Shown here piece after piece: positions 1-10,784 of a stretch of DNA of 64,000 nt. This DNA comes from Primula veris (Eukaryota; Streptophyta; Magnoliopsida; Ericales; Primulaceae). The notes under the pieces were generated by a model. The model ran no database searches, had not been told where the DNA came from, and worked only from the letters and a program-made list of their open reading frames with translations. A program made the position numbers and the translations under genes. Numbering within the stretch: the stretch's first letter is position 1; every line of letters begins with the position of its first letter. The stretch covers positions 29,972,661-30,036,660 of the forward strand of contig OY821748.1 of NCBI GenBank assembly GCA_963682055.1, read 5' to 3'.

Positions 1-1
1 A

Positions 2-208
2 GTGATTTTGTGTGTTGCTGGAAATGATATATTGAAATCTAGAGGGAATCTTTATTATAATGAGTTGGTGAAGAGTGGGTGGGATGGGAAGGCTGAGATG
101 ATAGAGATACAAGAGGAAGATCATGTGTTTCACATTATGAATCCTAATGGTGAGAAGGCTATGTTCTTGATTAATAGTTTGGCTTCTTTTATTAATCATC
201 AAGAATGA
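2..208 (+). CDS. Carboxylesterase (CXE, alpha/beta-hydrolase-3 family), 3' end only
   Basis: Reading frame open from the window edge to a TGA at 206-208; the 5' part lies outside the window, so the first in-frame codon (GTG) is not a start. The 68 residues match the C-terminus of plant CXE esterases, the family that also gave rise to the GID1 gibberellin receptors. VAGNDILKSRG carries the catalytic Asp and EEDHVFHI the catalytic His of the Ser-Asp-His triad; the Ser would lie upstream. The tail motif NPNGEKA followed by LASFINHQE is typical of these proteins. They hydrolyse small ester substrates in the cytosol. Substrate and CXE subgroup cannot be told from this fragment. Keeping both triad residues argues for an enzyme rather than a GID1-type receptor, in which the His is lost. 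Confidence 0.88.
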   Translation: MILCVAGNDILKSRGNLYYNELVKSGWDGKAEMIEIQEEDHVFHIMNPNGEKAMFLINSLASFINHQE

Positions 209-2289
209 GCCCAGTGTTAATTTACTTGTCAGATGGTGAATAATTTATCTTTTCATGTGTGTCGTCTTTAAATTTTAAGAATAATGCAATTGATGTTCTA
301 TTGCAATTGATGTTCTATATTGTATAACAAATTAATTACTGGGTTCCTACATGTTTTATAATGCTTTTCGTTATTTATAGAGGGTTGTTAATTTCGTGTT
401 TACTTAGTAGGCTGTGCTATGTTTTAGTTAGATAACATTATTTGAAGTATTGTAGGAGTGTTATCAAAGAAAATAATTGTTTGCACACAACTCAAACACG
501 TAGTGTGATAGTAGTGAAACAAAACGCAGTTTTGGTATTTCCGTCTCTCTCACGGGTAATGTTTGGAGGAGTGTAAGGGTATGTACATACCTAAACAATA
601 TGAACAATGACAATGGTAAACAAAAAAGTTAATTGAGTACATTAGTTAAATCCAGTATATATCCTGGAGTTATAATGGGCGTGCATGGCTATGTTGGGTA
701 AAGTTGAATGCCAAAATGGTTTAAACATTGTCAAAGGTAAACAGAAAAGTAGACTGGGCCGCACGTTTAGTTGGAAATCTAAATGATCCCCAAAACTTAT
801 TAATGAATATAAAGTTGATTGATCAATGGTTGTAGAGTAGTATAACAGAAATTAGAGTGTTAATTTCTGGAACTGGTTGGACGACTATGAAAGAAATGAT
901 GTAAAAGGGGGGATGGGTGTGTTTTTAATTGGTTAAGATAAGATGCCGGAGAGTTTTTTGGTTTAACGACTAAAGTGCAACGTGTGACTAAAGCTGTAAC
1001 TTGTGCCAGGTAGTTTGGGCCAAGTTTAATCCTTAAGAGATCATTTATCTTTGTTAATTATAAACTTTAATAATTCCTTTCAAATCAGCTTAAAACTTTT
1101 AAAAGAAACAGACTTACAAAGTCACAACCATATCCTTGTACCCACAACTTAAGCACCCTAACCACCTTAACTAAATAGTTTCAATTAATTTTCAACAATA
1201 CATGATATCATACATTATTTTCTCAAAAAGAAATTACTAATACAAAACGCTTAGTAAGGGGAAAAAAAGCAAACGAAGTACAATTGAGAAATAAATGTTA
1301 AAACATATGCTTTTAATGAATTCTGGGATTCACAACTTTCCAAGGGGTGAATTGGTTTCATGGAGTCGCTTCTCGTTAGACAGTAATTTTGCAAACCTGT
1401 CAGGAGTACACAAACAAATAAGAAAGAAATAAAAAAAATAACAAAACACATTAGGGGCTTGTTTTAATTAGTTTCAACTTTGAGCAATTAGCAATTAACA
1501 AAACCCGGGATAATCCAGCTTTAAAAATTTACTTAATTGTTTCAGGACAATCTGTTCTAAGAAGCCCACATTTAAGATGTTCAACAAGATGCACTAGAAC
1601 CTATGATAAAAAAAAGGTATTCACTAAACTTGAAAGCTACTCTGAAAATTTAAATTTACTCAAGCTAAACCTTCGAAGTCGTTACTTTCTTCATCAGCAG
1701 GCTCGAAACGGCCCGACTTAAAGTTAACCCTAGAAACTGGTTTTTTTAACAATCATTTTCCAACTCGTACCAAAGCCTCCAAATTTTTCTGTGTAGCTAT
1801 ATCCACAGAGGCAACGCATCATCCTGCAATTACGTTTCTTAAGTGCAAGGGTATGGCAATATTTTATTTTATTTCCATAAAAGAGTAAAATAAACGTGTA
1901 GAGGAAAAATTACTGTGGCTTAGGATTACATTTTGGCTTCGTTGTTCAGTATTTTTTTTAATTTTGTTCAGTAGCTAGTTTTTATATGGTGGTCCTATAT
2001 TCTACTTTAAACAAACTTGGGACTTGTATGGACGAGTGTAAGAGGTTTAGTTATAAATGGTGGACGAATGTATAAAATTCAATTCATAGTGGTAGACTAG
2101 ATTATTTATTAGCTAGTTGTTATGCAATAATTGTTGCAATATTCTCCCATCACGATCAATATAGCATATGGACGAAATCTATCAACTATTTCAAAGTTTT
2201 AGAAACAAGAGGCGCTCAATTAACTATTTTTAACTATATTCATCTTAAATGTTTAAATTACTCAATAAGTATAATGTTAGATTATTTAG
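209..2289. other. Intergenic stretch, no gene seen
   Basis: About 2.1 kb of AT-rich DNA downstream of the CXE gene. The first 200 bases or so probably hold its 3' UTR: there is a short direct duplication of a 'gcaattgatgttctat' phrase at about 286-317. No reading frame with recognisable protein similarity was found on either strand; the one open frame at 1251-1451 (-) has no family features. Confidence 0.5.
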
Positions 2290-2630
2290 GGTTAATTATG
2301 GTTTAATACACTAATCTTTTAGTGGTTAACGAATTGCATACCCTCATTTAAAGATTCATCATTATCATACCGTTAAAAATCACTCGATTTGCATAAAAGT
2401 GTCAGTCATGTGCACATCATGTGTGTTTTTTCATCATCCAATTTAACAAAAATGCTTATGTGAAGATGTAAGAAATAAATAACGAATATATTTGTAATTC
2501 ATCCCATTTTTCTCTTCAATTTCGAGTAAAATTATACAATTTAATTGATTTCCAATAGATCGGTAAAGTAAAAAGGTATGCAATTTGTTGTTTTGCTGTA
2601 CGTAAAAACAATAATTTAAATTGCAATGAC
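2290..2630. repeat. TIR-type element related to the long-TIR element at 49026-50727
   Basis: The left part (about 2310-2390, with 'agtggttaacgaattgcata') and the inverse complement of the right part (about 2575-2630, 'gtatgcaatttgttg') resemble each other and the arms of the larger element in the F-box intron. Both families share the phrases 'tagtggttaa' and 'attgcata'. Boundaries and target duplication are not resolved. Confidence 0.4.
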
Positions 2631-3483
2631 TAAAAAGAAATAAATAATTTTATTTCTATTAAACGGAATGTGACTCTATTACAATATTCCGACACTTGCA
2701 GAATGTAAATACAATTAAATAAAATTCCAGACAGAATAATATAAGTTATTAAACTGCTGGACTGTTTTGTAATTAAACGAAACTGTCAAACAGAATAGTA
2801 TAAAACTAAACTGCTGGATTGTTTGTTAATTAAAAGAAACTGTCATACAGAATAGTATAATTACTAAATTGATGGACTGTTTCTGTAAATAAAAGAAATT
2901 ACAGAACTGAAAAGTAAATTACATAACAGAATAGAAATTACATAAATGAAAGACATAATTGAAATTACATAAAGTAAATTGCTGGAATTAAAATACATAA
3001 AAGAAAAGTACTGAAATTAAATTACAGAAAAGAAAAGTAGTGAAATTAAATTACAGAAAATAAATTTCTGGAATTAAAATACATAAAAGAAAAGTACTGA
3101 AATTTAATTAATAAATAAATAAAACCTGAAATGAGAACAGAATTAAAAAGACGAGGCGACTGTTAAACAGTCTGCCCTTAACCGATATTCGCCTGACCAC
3201 CTTTAAGTTTTCTGGTCGTGTTGGCGCTTTGATCCCAATGTACAACATCTCGGATGACTTGTCGGAAACTGACGACAAGTCAAGGTCGACCTGTTGGTTG
3301 GTGGCTCTGTTTTACTAAAATGTAATGATTTTTCAGAGATGATATGTTGTTTAAAATGATGTGAGGGAGCTGCTTATTTATAAGCTTAGCTTGTAAAATG
3401 TCTTCACATTTTTCCAATGTGGGATGATTAAAAGAGTGAACCCCCATTTAATCTATTTCACATCATTTTCCAGTATTTTGGAT

Positions 3484-3835
3484 TTTCCCTCCTCCGAGAC
3501 CCAACATTTGAAGCCAATTTCCATTCACACTCATTCTCCGAATAGGTCATGCGACATACCGTTACGAAGCTCATTACATGAGCTACTCAACCATCTTGAG
3601 TGTGGAATCAAAAGACAAAGGTTATCATATGGAATCTTGACTCAAAGTTGGTCATGTGACCATTCGGATTTTGCCTCCTCCGAGACCCAACCTTTGAAGC
3701 CAATTTCCATTCACACTCATTTTTTATATAGGTCATGCGACATACCGTTACGAAACTCATTACACGAGCTACTCAACCATCTTGAGTATGGAATCAAAAG
3801 CCAAAGGTTGTCATATGAAATCTTGACTCAAAGTT
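3484..3835. repeat. Tandem duplication, 186-bp period, inside the copia LTR
   Basis: Two consecutive copies start with 'cctccgagacccaac' at 3491 and 3677. They share long identical stretches, including 'aggtcatgcgacataccg' and 'gctactcaaccatcttgag'. The second copy is cut near its end by the Cassandra insertion and resumes at 4527. The open frame through both copies (3424-3840) is a by-product of the repetition, not a gene. Confidence 0.85.
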
Positions 3836-4125
3836 TGTGACGACCCAGATTTCCAGGAAGGAAATTCTGTGGTGCGGTGTTGTGCGTCAGTCCCACATCG
3901 CCAGATACGAGAGTACTCGTGTGGTATATGAGCTTAAAGATCCATTTCCTACCAACAAGGCCTTTTAAAGTCGTGCGGCACAACAGCGAGGACGGAACTC
4001 CACAGTTAAGCGTGCTTAGCTTGAAGTAGTACCAGGATGGGTGACCCCCCTGGGAAGTTGTGCCAAAGCGGACAATATTGTTGATACGGGCATAGCGCTT
4101 TGGTCCGTAGGGCCAGGCCGTTACA
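3836..4125 (+). repeat. Cassandra 5' LTR
   Basis: 290 bp, TGTGACGACCC to GTTACA; pairs with 4236-4526. Compared with the 3' copy it lacks one C (near 3900) and carries several C/T or G/A differences. Confidence 0.92.
3991..4060 (+). promoter_or_regulatory. 5S rRNA-like segment in the 5' LTR (Pol III internal promoter)
   Basis: Similar to the second half of plant 5S rRNA: a box A-like AGTTAAGCGTGCTT (4004-4017), an intermediate element around 'agtagtaccagg', and a box C-like GGATGGGTGACC (4035-4046), then 'tgggaagt'. Order and spacing follow the 5S internal control region. The first half of 5S rRNA is not preserved, so this is not a functional rRNA gene. Confidence 0.85.
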
Positions 4126-4127
4126 GA

Positions 4128-4139
4128 TGGTATCAGAGC
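4128..4139 (+). other. Primer-binding site of the Cassandra element
   Basis: TGGTATCAGAGC, two bases after the 5' LTR, complementary to the 3' end of initiator methionine tRNA as in many plant LTR retrotransposons. Confidence 0.88.
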
Positions 4140-4235
4140 CTCTATCTGGTCGGAAATATGGGGACTAGCACGTGTGTGTGAGCCCCTGAAGGACGACGTG
4201 CCCGACGAGGACGTCGTGCCTAAAGGGAGGGTGAT

Positions 4236-4526
4236 TGTGACGACCCAGATTTCCAGGAAGGAAATTCTGTGGTGCGGTGTTGTGCGTCAGTCCCACATCG
4301 CCCAGATACGAGAGTACTCGTGTGGTATATGAGCTTAAAGATCCATTTCCTACCAACAAGGCCTTTTAAAGCCGTGCGGCACAACAGCGAGGACGGAACT
4401 CCACAGTTAAGCGTGCTTAGCTTGGAGTAGTACCAGGATGGGTGACCCCCCTGGGAAGTTGTGCCAAAGCGGACAATATTGTTGATACGGGCGTAGCGCT
4501 TCGGTCCGTAGGGCCGGGTCGTTACA
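4236..4526 (+). repeat. Cassandra 3' LTR, with second 5S-like segment
   Basis: 291 bp, directly preceded by the purine tract. The 5S-like part lies at about 4392-4461 with the same box A and box C words as the 5' copy. Followed by the second AAGTT target copy at 4527-4531. Confidence 0.92.
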
Positions 4527-5138
4527 AAGTTGGTCATGTGACCATTCGGAAACAACCATGTTTTTTACATGTTTTCCAACAATCCCCCACATGAATGCAA
4601 TTGGCTTAAAAGCCCATGTACTAAAATGCAAACAAGAGAACCACAAGAGTTCACTGCCTAAGGTCAGGTAGCGCGCGCCTTGAACCTTCTGTAGCGGAGT
4701 ACCACCCAGAATACTGCTATTATGTAGCTGTAAAGCCTTAAACCATTAAGCTTTGTGTATCCCAGAATGACACCCGCACAGTGCCCTCTCTACCCACGTA
4801 CTAAGCCCTTTAATTGTTGTCCATATTTGGCCTGGACTGCCTTGCCACGTTCAACTGAGTGCTTTAGTGATTTAGCCCACGCTCATCACATGGTACCGGC
4901 CTTACACACTCGTTATAGGTGGTTCCAAGTAGAATGTGTCCTGACTCATCTTACTCGACCTTTAAGATACTTGGATCATTAAGAGCCACATGCTCACCAT
5001 TACTTTGGTACAGGTCTATCACTCTGTCATCGCGAAAATGGACTGGGAACTACAGGTTCCCAAGTGCTTTGTTCGGCTGCCCCCACAGTTCAATTTCCCA
5101 TTGAACCTAGCATGTAAATGCCATCTGGGTTGGGTTGC

Positions 5139-5432
5139 CTATGGGGAGGCTACCAATTTAATGGGCTTCAATTCCATTCCGTTCGATGACGCTTTGACTC
5201 TCTCTTGAGTCAAGCCCTTTGTAAATGGATCTGCAATGTTATCATTTGATCTCACAAAATCTAAGGATACAACACCGTTAGCTAACAATTCTCTTACGCA
5301 TTTATGTCTCCGACGTATATGTCGAGACTTTCCATTATACATATGGTCATGAGCCTGCGCAATAGCCGATTGACTATCGCAATGCATACTTATCATGGGA
5401 ACAGGTTTTGACCATATTGAAATTACTTCCAA
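5139..5432 (-). pseudogene. Ty1/copia RNase H C-terminal fragment
   Basis: 97 residues with the typical end of copia polyproteins: CDSQSAI (RNase H active-site region), NGKSRHIRRRH, and DNIADPFTKGL. The frame is open, but the protein upstream is missing: a stop and loss of similarity occur just beyond 5440. It is therefore a fragment of a dead element, in line with the LTR to its left. Confidence 0.85.
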
Positions 5433-5570
5433 TAAACTTCTCAGCCAGTCTGCCTATTGGGTTTTAAAATAACTGCCGCTAATGCTCTAATAACCGAAGA
5501 TCTAGATTTACTATTGCAATTTTTCTATTCTACTAATTAGACCACAAACAGATGAGTATTATAAAGAAAT

Positions 5571-5925
5571 CAGAGTGATGATAATTTTACGGGTTTCAAC
5601 CCGACCCGATAAAGTGCAATTCTATTCGGGTCGGGTGTAAATGGGTAAAAGTGCAACTTAAAAAAATGCAACTTAAGACTCTCTCTCTCTCATATACTTT
5701 AGACTCTTTTTTATATTGTTTTTATATTATAGTTCTAAATAAAATAATTTTTTAATCTAACTAATAAATTTTATTTGAAATCTTTGACATTTATGAGATT
5801 TAATTTTTAAAAGAAAAAAAAAATATTTTTTAAAAACGGATCAAATGGGCCGAGTCGAGTTAAATGAGTAAATATGCAACTTTGTCCTCGGATCGGGTTA
5901 AAACCCGCAAAATTACCATCCCTAG
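5571..5925. repeat. Small TIR element (MITE, hAT-like)
   Basis: About 355 bp with terminal inverted repeats over roughly 30 bp: left 'gatgataattttacgggt', right (inverse complement) 'gatggtaattttgcgggt'. 'cgacccga'/'gatccga' words sit next to the ends. The interior is AT-rich without a coding frame. No clear target duplication. Confidence 0.65.
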
Positions 5926-6247
5926 TTGTATTACTAATTGAATGAATTATTAGAGCAAACACATTCTCTATAGTGCCAAACTTTGAATCTCTAGTTCCAG
6001 AAAACAAATAAAGATGTAACGAGTTGACAAACAACAATACATTATACTAAACCCGGTACAATCATATGAAAGTCTTAACACGAAAAGAACGAGTACAGCA
6101 ATAAACCATTGACATATTTTGTTAACCCACTAGGCTTCTCCGAATTACAAAAACTACAGACGCCTTGGTGTAACCATAGCAAGACAGGTCTACAAGTTCC
6201 TACAGAGAGATACATATAATCAAAGGTGTGTGACGGGATTTATAGAC

Positions 6248-9200
6248 TCAATTCTCAAGGGGGTTCAGAAGCTGGCCAACGAAAAGCACCACACCGGTCA
6301 TGTCTTCTTTAATCACAAACAAGAAAGGATGGTCAGCCACAAAATCGATCTTATCTGCCAACATCAAACCCCTCAGTTTAACCACTGCAGCTGATACAGC
6401 CGCAGCTTCTGTACCTTCTTCGTTCACTTCAATAAATGACTTATGAAAAACATTTGATACATACAAGTCTTTACTCATAGGAGAATCCACCATCTCAGTT
6501 AAGCCACCACCCTCGAAGGGCAAAACTAGCCCCAAACTCTTCAAAGTATTCGAAACTTCAAAACCAAAACCGAATTTAAAACATGGGATTCGAAAATCTC
6601 CAACTTCAACAGCCTGATATGGAAGGTGACGATTTAAGAAGTCGGATTCAGAAAACAATTTCTCTTTAAGAGAAGGTAATCCGTTTTGTGTGTCCGGTAA
6701 AAAGAAATACATAGTAAAACGACGTTTGTCTTCGCCTCGCTTGTAAGGAAGAGCTAAGACTTTAAACCCTTCAAATTTGCTTACGAGTTGTTTCTTTTTG
6801 CTGGTCATGAAGGGAACCTGAACTGAGCTTCCATTAAGCAAGTGGAAATCGTAATCTTTTGTTTTTGATGAGTCGAATTTTTCATTCCACGCTCCTTTGA
6901 AATAGAGAGCATTTGCAAAGATAAGCCTCGTCGAAGCATCAACTGAACCAGAAGGGAGAAGCTCTCTGATAAGGCCATTTGTCTCTTTTTCTGCCCATAA
7001 ATTCACCTGGTTTGTTACCTCAACCGCCTACGCCAAAGATCAATCGTAAATTATTAGTGATGTAACTACACGGTATAATTTATTAAGGATGAAACTACAT
7101 AGTTGATACATAATGTCAAGAAGAGATGTAAAAATTAAAACACCAATGTTCAAAAGGGTGTTTCTCAGAAGTATGCTACTATTCCAGTAAATTGACTATA
7201 ATCAGCTTGTGATGATCCAAGTAGTCATATCCCTGAAAGTAAAAATATATAGAAAAATATGCAGGGCAGTGATCATGTTGTGTAATGAAACACAGAAGTA
7301 GCTAATAAACATCCAAAACAGCAAACCAAAAGCGCATGCACAATGCGTAGAGTGGCAAAACTAGTTCTACAAGAAAGTAAAGCTAATATAGACCTATAAA
7401 ATTGTAATTGACTAATTACAAGTTACATCAAAAGGTAGCAGGACACTTCTGTCACACGTCAACTTTAGATCGAATAAGTACATTTTATCTAATAGAATGA
7501 TTTTGACGTATCCAGACTAATTACAATCCAAGCCATTTCATGAATAAAATGTAACCAACCAACCAACCAACCAACCAACAAAACTGCTTGTTACAATAAC
7601 ATCTTGTCGTTGCATCGAAACATATAAATGTTGACTAATCTGACTAACATTGAACTTGGTAAAATGAAAAGGTTGAACGATTGAAAAATAAGATTAGTAG
7701 TGCCAAATTTTGAGTCCAGTCACTTGTAAATCATCTCTGCATGACCCCCACTAACACAATGAAATATGCAGCAGCAAGTACAGGCTGCAGAGCCAGGAAA
7801 CACATTTCTGCTTGAGGGCACCATTTTGTAAACAAATACTGACACTATATAGATTATAGACACACTCAGACACTTCCATTTTGAAAATAAATAAATAAAT
7901 GCAGCTGAGGCATCCTTACAAGGATTTCCAAGTAATCTTTGGAAAATAACTTCACATAATCATAAGAAGAAGAAGAAAGGACACTCCGGATATGATATGA
8001 AAATTGTTTTCCAGTAATTCAAAATGAAACCTTTTTTCTTCTTGAATTTTTTTCTACAATTTTACAGAAATTATTTGTGTTTTGACGAAATAAGAGCATA
8101 TTGACATACGATCAAATGACAGAAAAGGGTAACCTGGTACGGTAGAAGCTTCTCACCTATTTGCATAAATAGTCAGAATTGTCCGTTATAACCTTCAGAA
8201 ACTCACTGACTTAATACAATGTCTGAGTGGATCCAGGATCTAATGGGTGTAAACACTAAACACATCTTAAGACATGCTACAGCTACCGAGCAACAATTTT
8301 CCGTTGCGATAAAATATGAAGTACCTCAATACTGAATGATTCCAGTAATTTAACTTTGGGAGACACAATTAAACTTAAAAAGCGTAACCTACTCACTGAC
8401 CACCCACATCACTTCATACACATGTAATATGGATCAATTACATCCAATTGGTACTCTACATAAACTATTCTTACATGGTTGATCTCCCCCTTCACATGCC
8501 CTTACTTAAATTTTACACTTGGAATACTAAAAACAGTCTCAGTATAATACAAATTTATTCAATTCAACAGATAGTAAGTTAAATTTGATATATAGTAAGT
8601 ATAACATGATAAAAGATATCCTAATTCATATATACAACTATGCACCTTTGAGGCCCGATATCAACCAAGCAAAAGAAGCCCTGTCATGCTCACGAAAGAA
8701 AAGGACAGAAAATGCTCACATTATAACTGAAATATATTAGGAGTACTACGGATATAGTGTGCATAGAGATGGGGAAGAGATGAGCATAAAGAAGGATTGT
8801 TGAGAAAAAACTCCATGTGATATGAAGCAATATATAAATGGTGGATGTTTGAGGCCAGAAAAATCTCCTCCGAGAAGGCCCTACCTATTCTTATTCTTAA
8901 GAGAAATTTCTGCTCTGTTACTTTTCAGCCATTAGATCCAGCAAACTAAATCGAAGGGTAAAACTAAAATAGACTCCAGGTCGGAAAAAACTCACTTTCT
9001 CCATAATTTTCATTTGCCCCACTGTATACTATCTGTGCCACCGTCTACTCAAATACTTAACAAGTATGAGTGAAAAGATCGAATAATCGATTTTTTTCTC
9101 TTTCTCGTGCCTTGATGGACGACTTAAAGCTTTTTTCCAAACATCATTTATAGAGGAGTGCAAGTATGAGACTAATAAACCTACAGACAAATACTTCACA

Positions 9201-10784
9201 AAACCAAACAGCAGAAACAAGCAGGAAACCAAATAACACTTGACGAAACTTAACATGACGAGGCTACTTTCGGTAAGACAACATGAAAACATAATAAGGA
9301 ACTATTAGCGTAACAAGATTTTCGCCAGAGAATCTGGAATTAACTGGAAAGAAGTAGTTTAAAAATTAAACAACAATCCCTTCTTCATAACAATTAAGTT
9401 ATTTACACGCATGGTGTAGAAAAAAAAAAAGTTACTCCAATCACAAGGATCTGTATATTAAAGGAGTAATTGGTATAATAGTACTAATTGTACTACATTT
9501 TAAACTAATAAGGGAATAGCTAATAACACACGTGACATATATGGTGGTATTATTCAATACCACTCAAAGGAATCCAAGAGAGAGTGAAAATCCCGAACGA
9601 GGATGTGCTTAAAATTTTGCTTGAGAGAGAGGGAACAATCGAACCAAACCCCGTTAGGAAACGAAATATTAGGTCTCCCAACAGGTGGTCCATGGGAAAG
9701 GACTGGTTTAGCGTCTGGGAGGAAGATCCGGACGCGATGAGGGTGAGGAGGACGTTGTTAGAGAGAGAGAGAGAAGACGAGATTTGAGTTTGGGTGGGTT
9801 TTGAGGGGGTAATGGATTTTGATAGGGTTTAGTGAGGATTGTGTTTAGTTGTTTATTGATTCCTTTGATCTTTCTCCATTTCTCTAGTGTGTGTGTTTTG
9901 TGTGTTTAATTTTTTGAAAGATTTTGGGTTGATGTAAAAACAAGGCTAAAATGCAAATAACATCCTTGAATTATGAGCTATTAGCAAATCAGCCCTACAA
10001 CTTATGGATTCTTGTAATTAAACCCATATCAACTATTAAAGCTTTTTCAATTAAACCCATATAAACAGGAAGTTAAGAAAGCCAAACATAAGACTTAAAT
10101 TGCAAATAACCCCCCTGAAGTATGAACCATTTGCCCCAGAAACTATCATTGTTTTTGCAATTAATTCCTATAAACTATAAAGTTTTTGGAATTAACTTTT
10201 TATTCATTAGTTTGTTACAAAATTATTGGCAACAAGTAGCTGAAACTCCGTTGTCTAAAATTACCTGGTTGAAAAAACAAAACTAAAACTAGAAGAAGCT
10301 TAAAAGTTAAAAAAGTGAAAACGGGCCTAATTAGTTAAAAGTAACAATTAAATTAATTGACAACAATTAAGTAGAAAAGGTTAAAAAAACGTACCTGATT
10401 AAGAAAATCAACAGAATCAAAAAGAGAGTGAAAATCATCAACAACAACTTTATGAAAACCGTGTTTAAGAGAAAGGGAACGATCAAACAAAACAGCGTTA
10501 GGAAAAGAGATCTTAGGGCCTCCAAAAGAAGAACCGTCAGAAAGGAGTAAAGATACGAGCTGAGAAGAGAGAGAGAGGAGAGAGGAAGATGAGTCAGAGT
10601 TAAGGAAATAAAGAAGTTGGTTTAGTGTATCTGATGATGATCCTGAAACAATTAAGCTCAGAATTACGTTAATTGATAGAGGTGAGAATATTATGTTTGA
10701 ATTTGGATGGTTTGATATTATTGATTTTGATAGGATTATTGATGATTTTGTTTGCTTCTCTATTGATTCCCTTAGCTGCTCCAT
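6248..10784 (-). CDS. Serpin (plant LR-type serine/cysteine protease inhibitor), two exons
   Basis: Exon 1 is 10784-10395 (130 aa, begins [12 protein letters not shown]) and ends CAG/GTACG. Exon 2 is 7027-6248 (259 aa and stop) after TAG/GCGGTT. Both meet in phase 0 to give 389 residues, the usual plant serpin length, and the single intron sits where plant serpins carry one. Visible family features: [16 protein letters not shown] near residue 40; the hinge [13 protein letters not shown] (about 334-346); reactive centre VKLRG with P1 Arg349; the C-terminal DHPFLFVI and [12 protein letters not shown]. The LR/G centre is that of Arabidopsis Serpin1, which inhibits papain-like proteases such as RD21 and metacaspases in the cytosol. 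Target choice here is inferred. The start was chosen over an upstream in-frame ATG because MEQLRES matches the family N-terminus. The 3.4-kb intron holds a decayed second exon 1. Confidence 0.93.
7028..9569. other. Serpin intron, left part; includes a (CCAA)n microsatellite
   Basis: AT-rich intron sequence without recognisable coding similarity. It contains a (CCAA)n run at 7552-7579 and, at 8825-8890, only low-complexity words. The open frame at 9029-9292 (-) has no family features and is taken as chance. Confidence 0.6.
9570..9935 (-). pseudogene. Decayed duplicate of serpin exon 1 and its 5' flank
   Basis: On the plus strand this stretch parallels the real exon 1 about 0.9 kb to the right. 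Shared words run in the same order: 'agagagtgaaaatc', 'gttaggaaa', 'ttaggtctcc' against 'ttagggcctcc', 'attgattcc', 'ctccatttctc' against 'ctccatttttc', then 'gtgtgtgtgtttt' and 'aaaacaaggctaa'. The ATG equivalent is at 9879-9877, but a stop follows within nine codons and the splice-donor end is lost. It is a tandem duplication of the gene's first exon plus promoter, now inside the intron. Confidence 0.75.
9936..10394. other. Serpin intron, right part; part of the duplicated unit
   Basis: Contains repeated phrases such as 'attaaacccatat' and 'tgcaaataac'. These resemble the upstream flank of the real exon 1 (about 10890-10940), so the duplicated unit extends beyond the exon. Confidence 0.5.

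Larger units (their letters stand above)
3836..4526 (+). mobile_element. Complete Cassandra-type TRIM (miniature LTR retrotransposon with 5S-like LTRs)
   Basis: Two LTRs of 290 and 291 bp (TGTGACGACCC ... GTTACA) flank only 110 bp of internal DNA. That internal part consists of a primer-binding site (TGGTATCAGAGC, 4128-4139, initiator-Met tRNA type), a spacer, and a polypurine tract (AAAGGGAGGG, 4222-4231). A perfect 5-bp target duplication AAGTT lies at 3831-3835 and 4527-4531. No protein is encoded, so movement must depend on proteins from other elements. Each LTR contains about 70 bp resembling plant 5S rRNA, the hallmark of Cassandra elements. The LTRs differ at about six transitions and one indel (about 2%), so the insertion is fairly recent. 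It sits inside the older copia LTR. Confidence 0.93.
2640..5440 (-). mobile_element. Truncated Ty1/copia retrotransposon: 3' LTR plus RNase H end, minus orientation
   Basis: Read on the minus strand: the RNase H C-terminus (5432-5139), a short tail, a purine-rich tract (GTGGGGGAT, about 4590-4582), then an LTR beginning TGTTGGAAAAC at 4581 and running left to about 2640. The LTR includes a TATA-like 'cttataaataagc' (around 3370-3385) and an A-rich stretch of repeated 'gaaattaaattacag' words. Everything upstream of RNase H (RT, integrase, gag, 5' LTR) is gone: similarity stops near 5440. The LTR was later interrupted by the Cassandra element at 3836-4526. A related LTR-like sequence lies at 44750-45860. 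The left LTR edge is uncertain. Confidence 0.65.

Noticed and set aside
3424..3840. 138-residue open frame on the plus strand
   Set aside because: It is produced by the 186-bp tandem repeat of a retrotransposon LTR; its two halves are copies of each other and resemble no protein.
3991..4461. 5S rRNA genes
   Set aside because: Only the internal promoter half is 5S-like and it occurs inside matching LTRs with a target duplication, so it belongs to a Cassandra element.
4165..5208. Several open frames on both strands around the Cassandra element
   Set aside because: They run through LTRs, the 5S-like segment and copia tail sequence, and overlap one another; none has protein features.
6061..6247. 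Additional serpin exon downstream of the stop
   Set aside because: The family C-terminus [12 protein letters not shown] is already present before 6248; the rest is 3' UTR.
9584..9787. 67-residue plus-strand frame
   Set aside because: It lies antisense over the decayed serpin exon 1 duplicate and has no family features.
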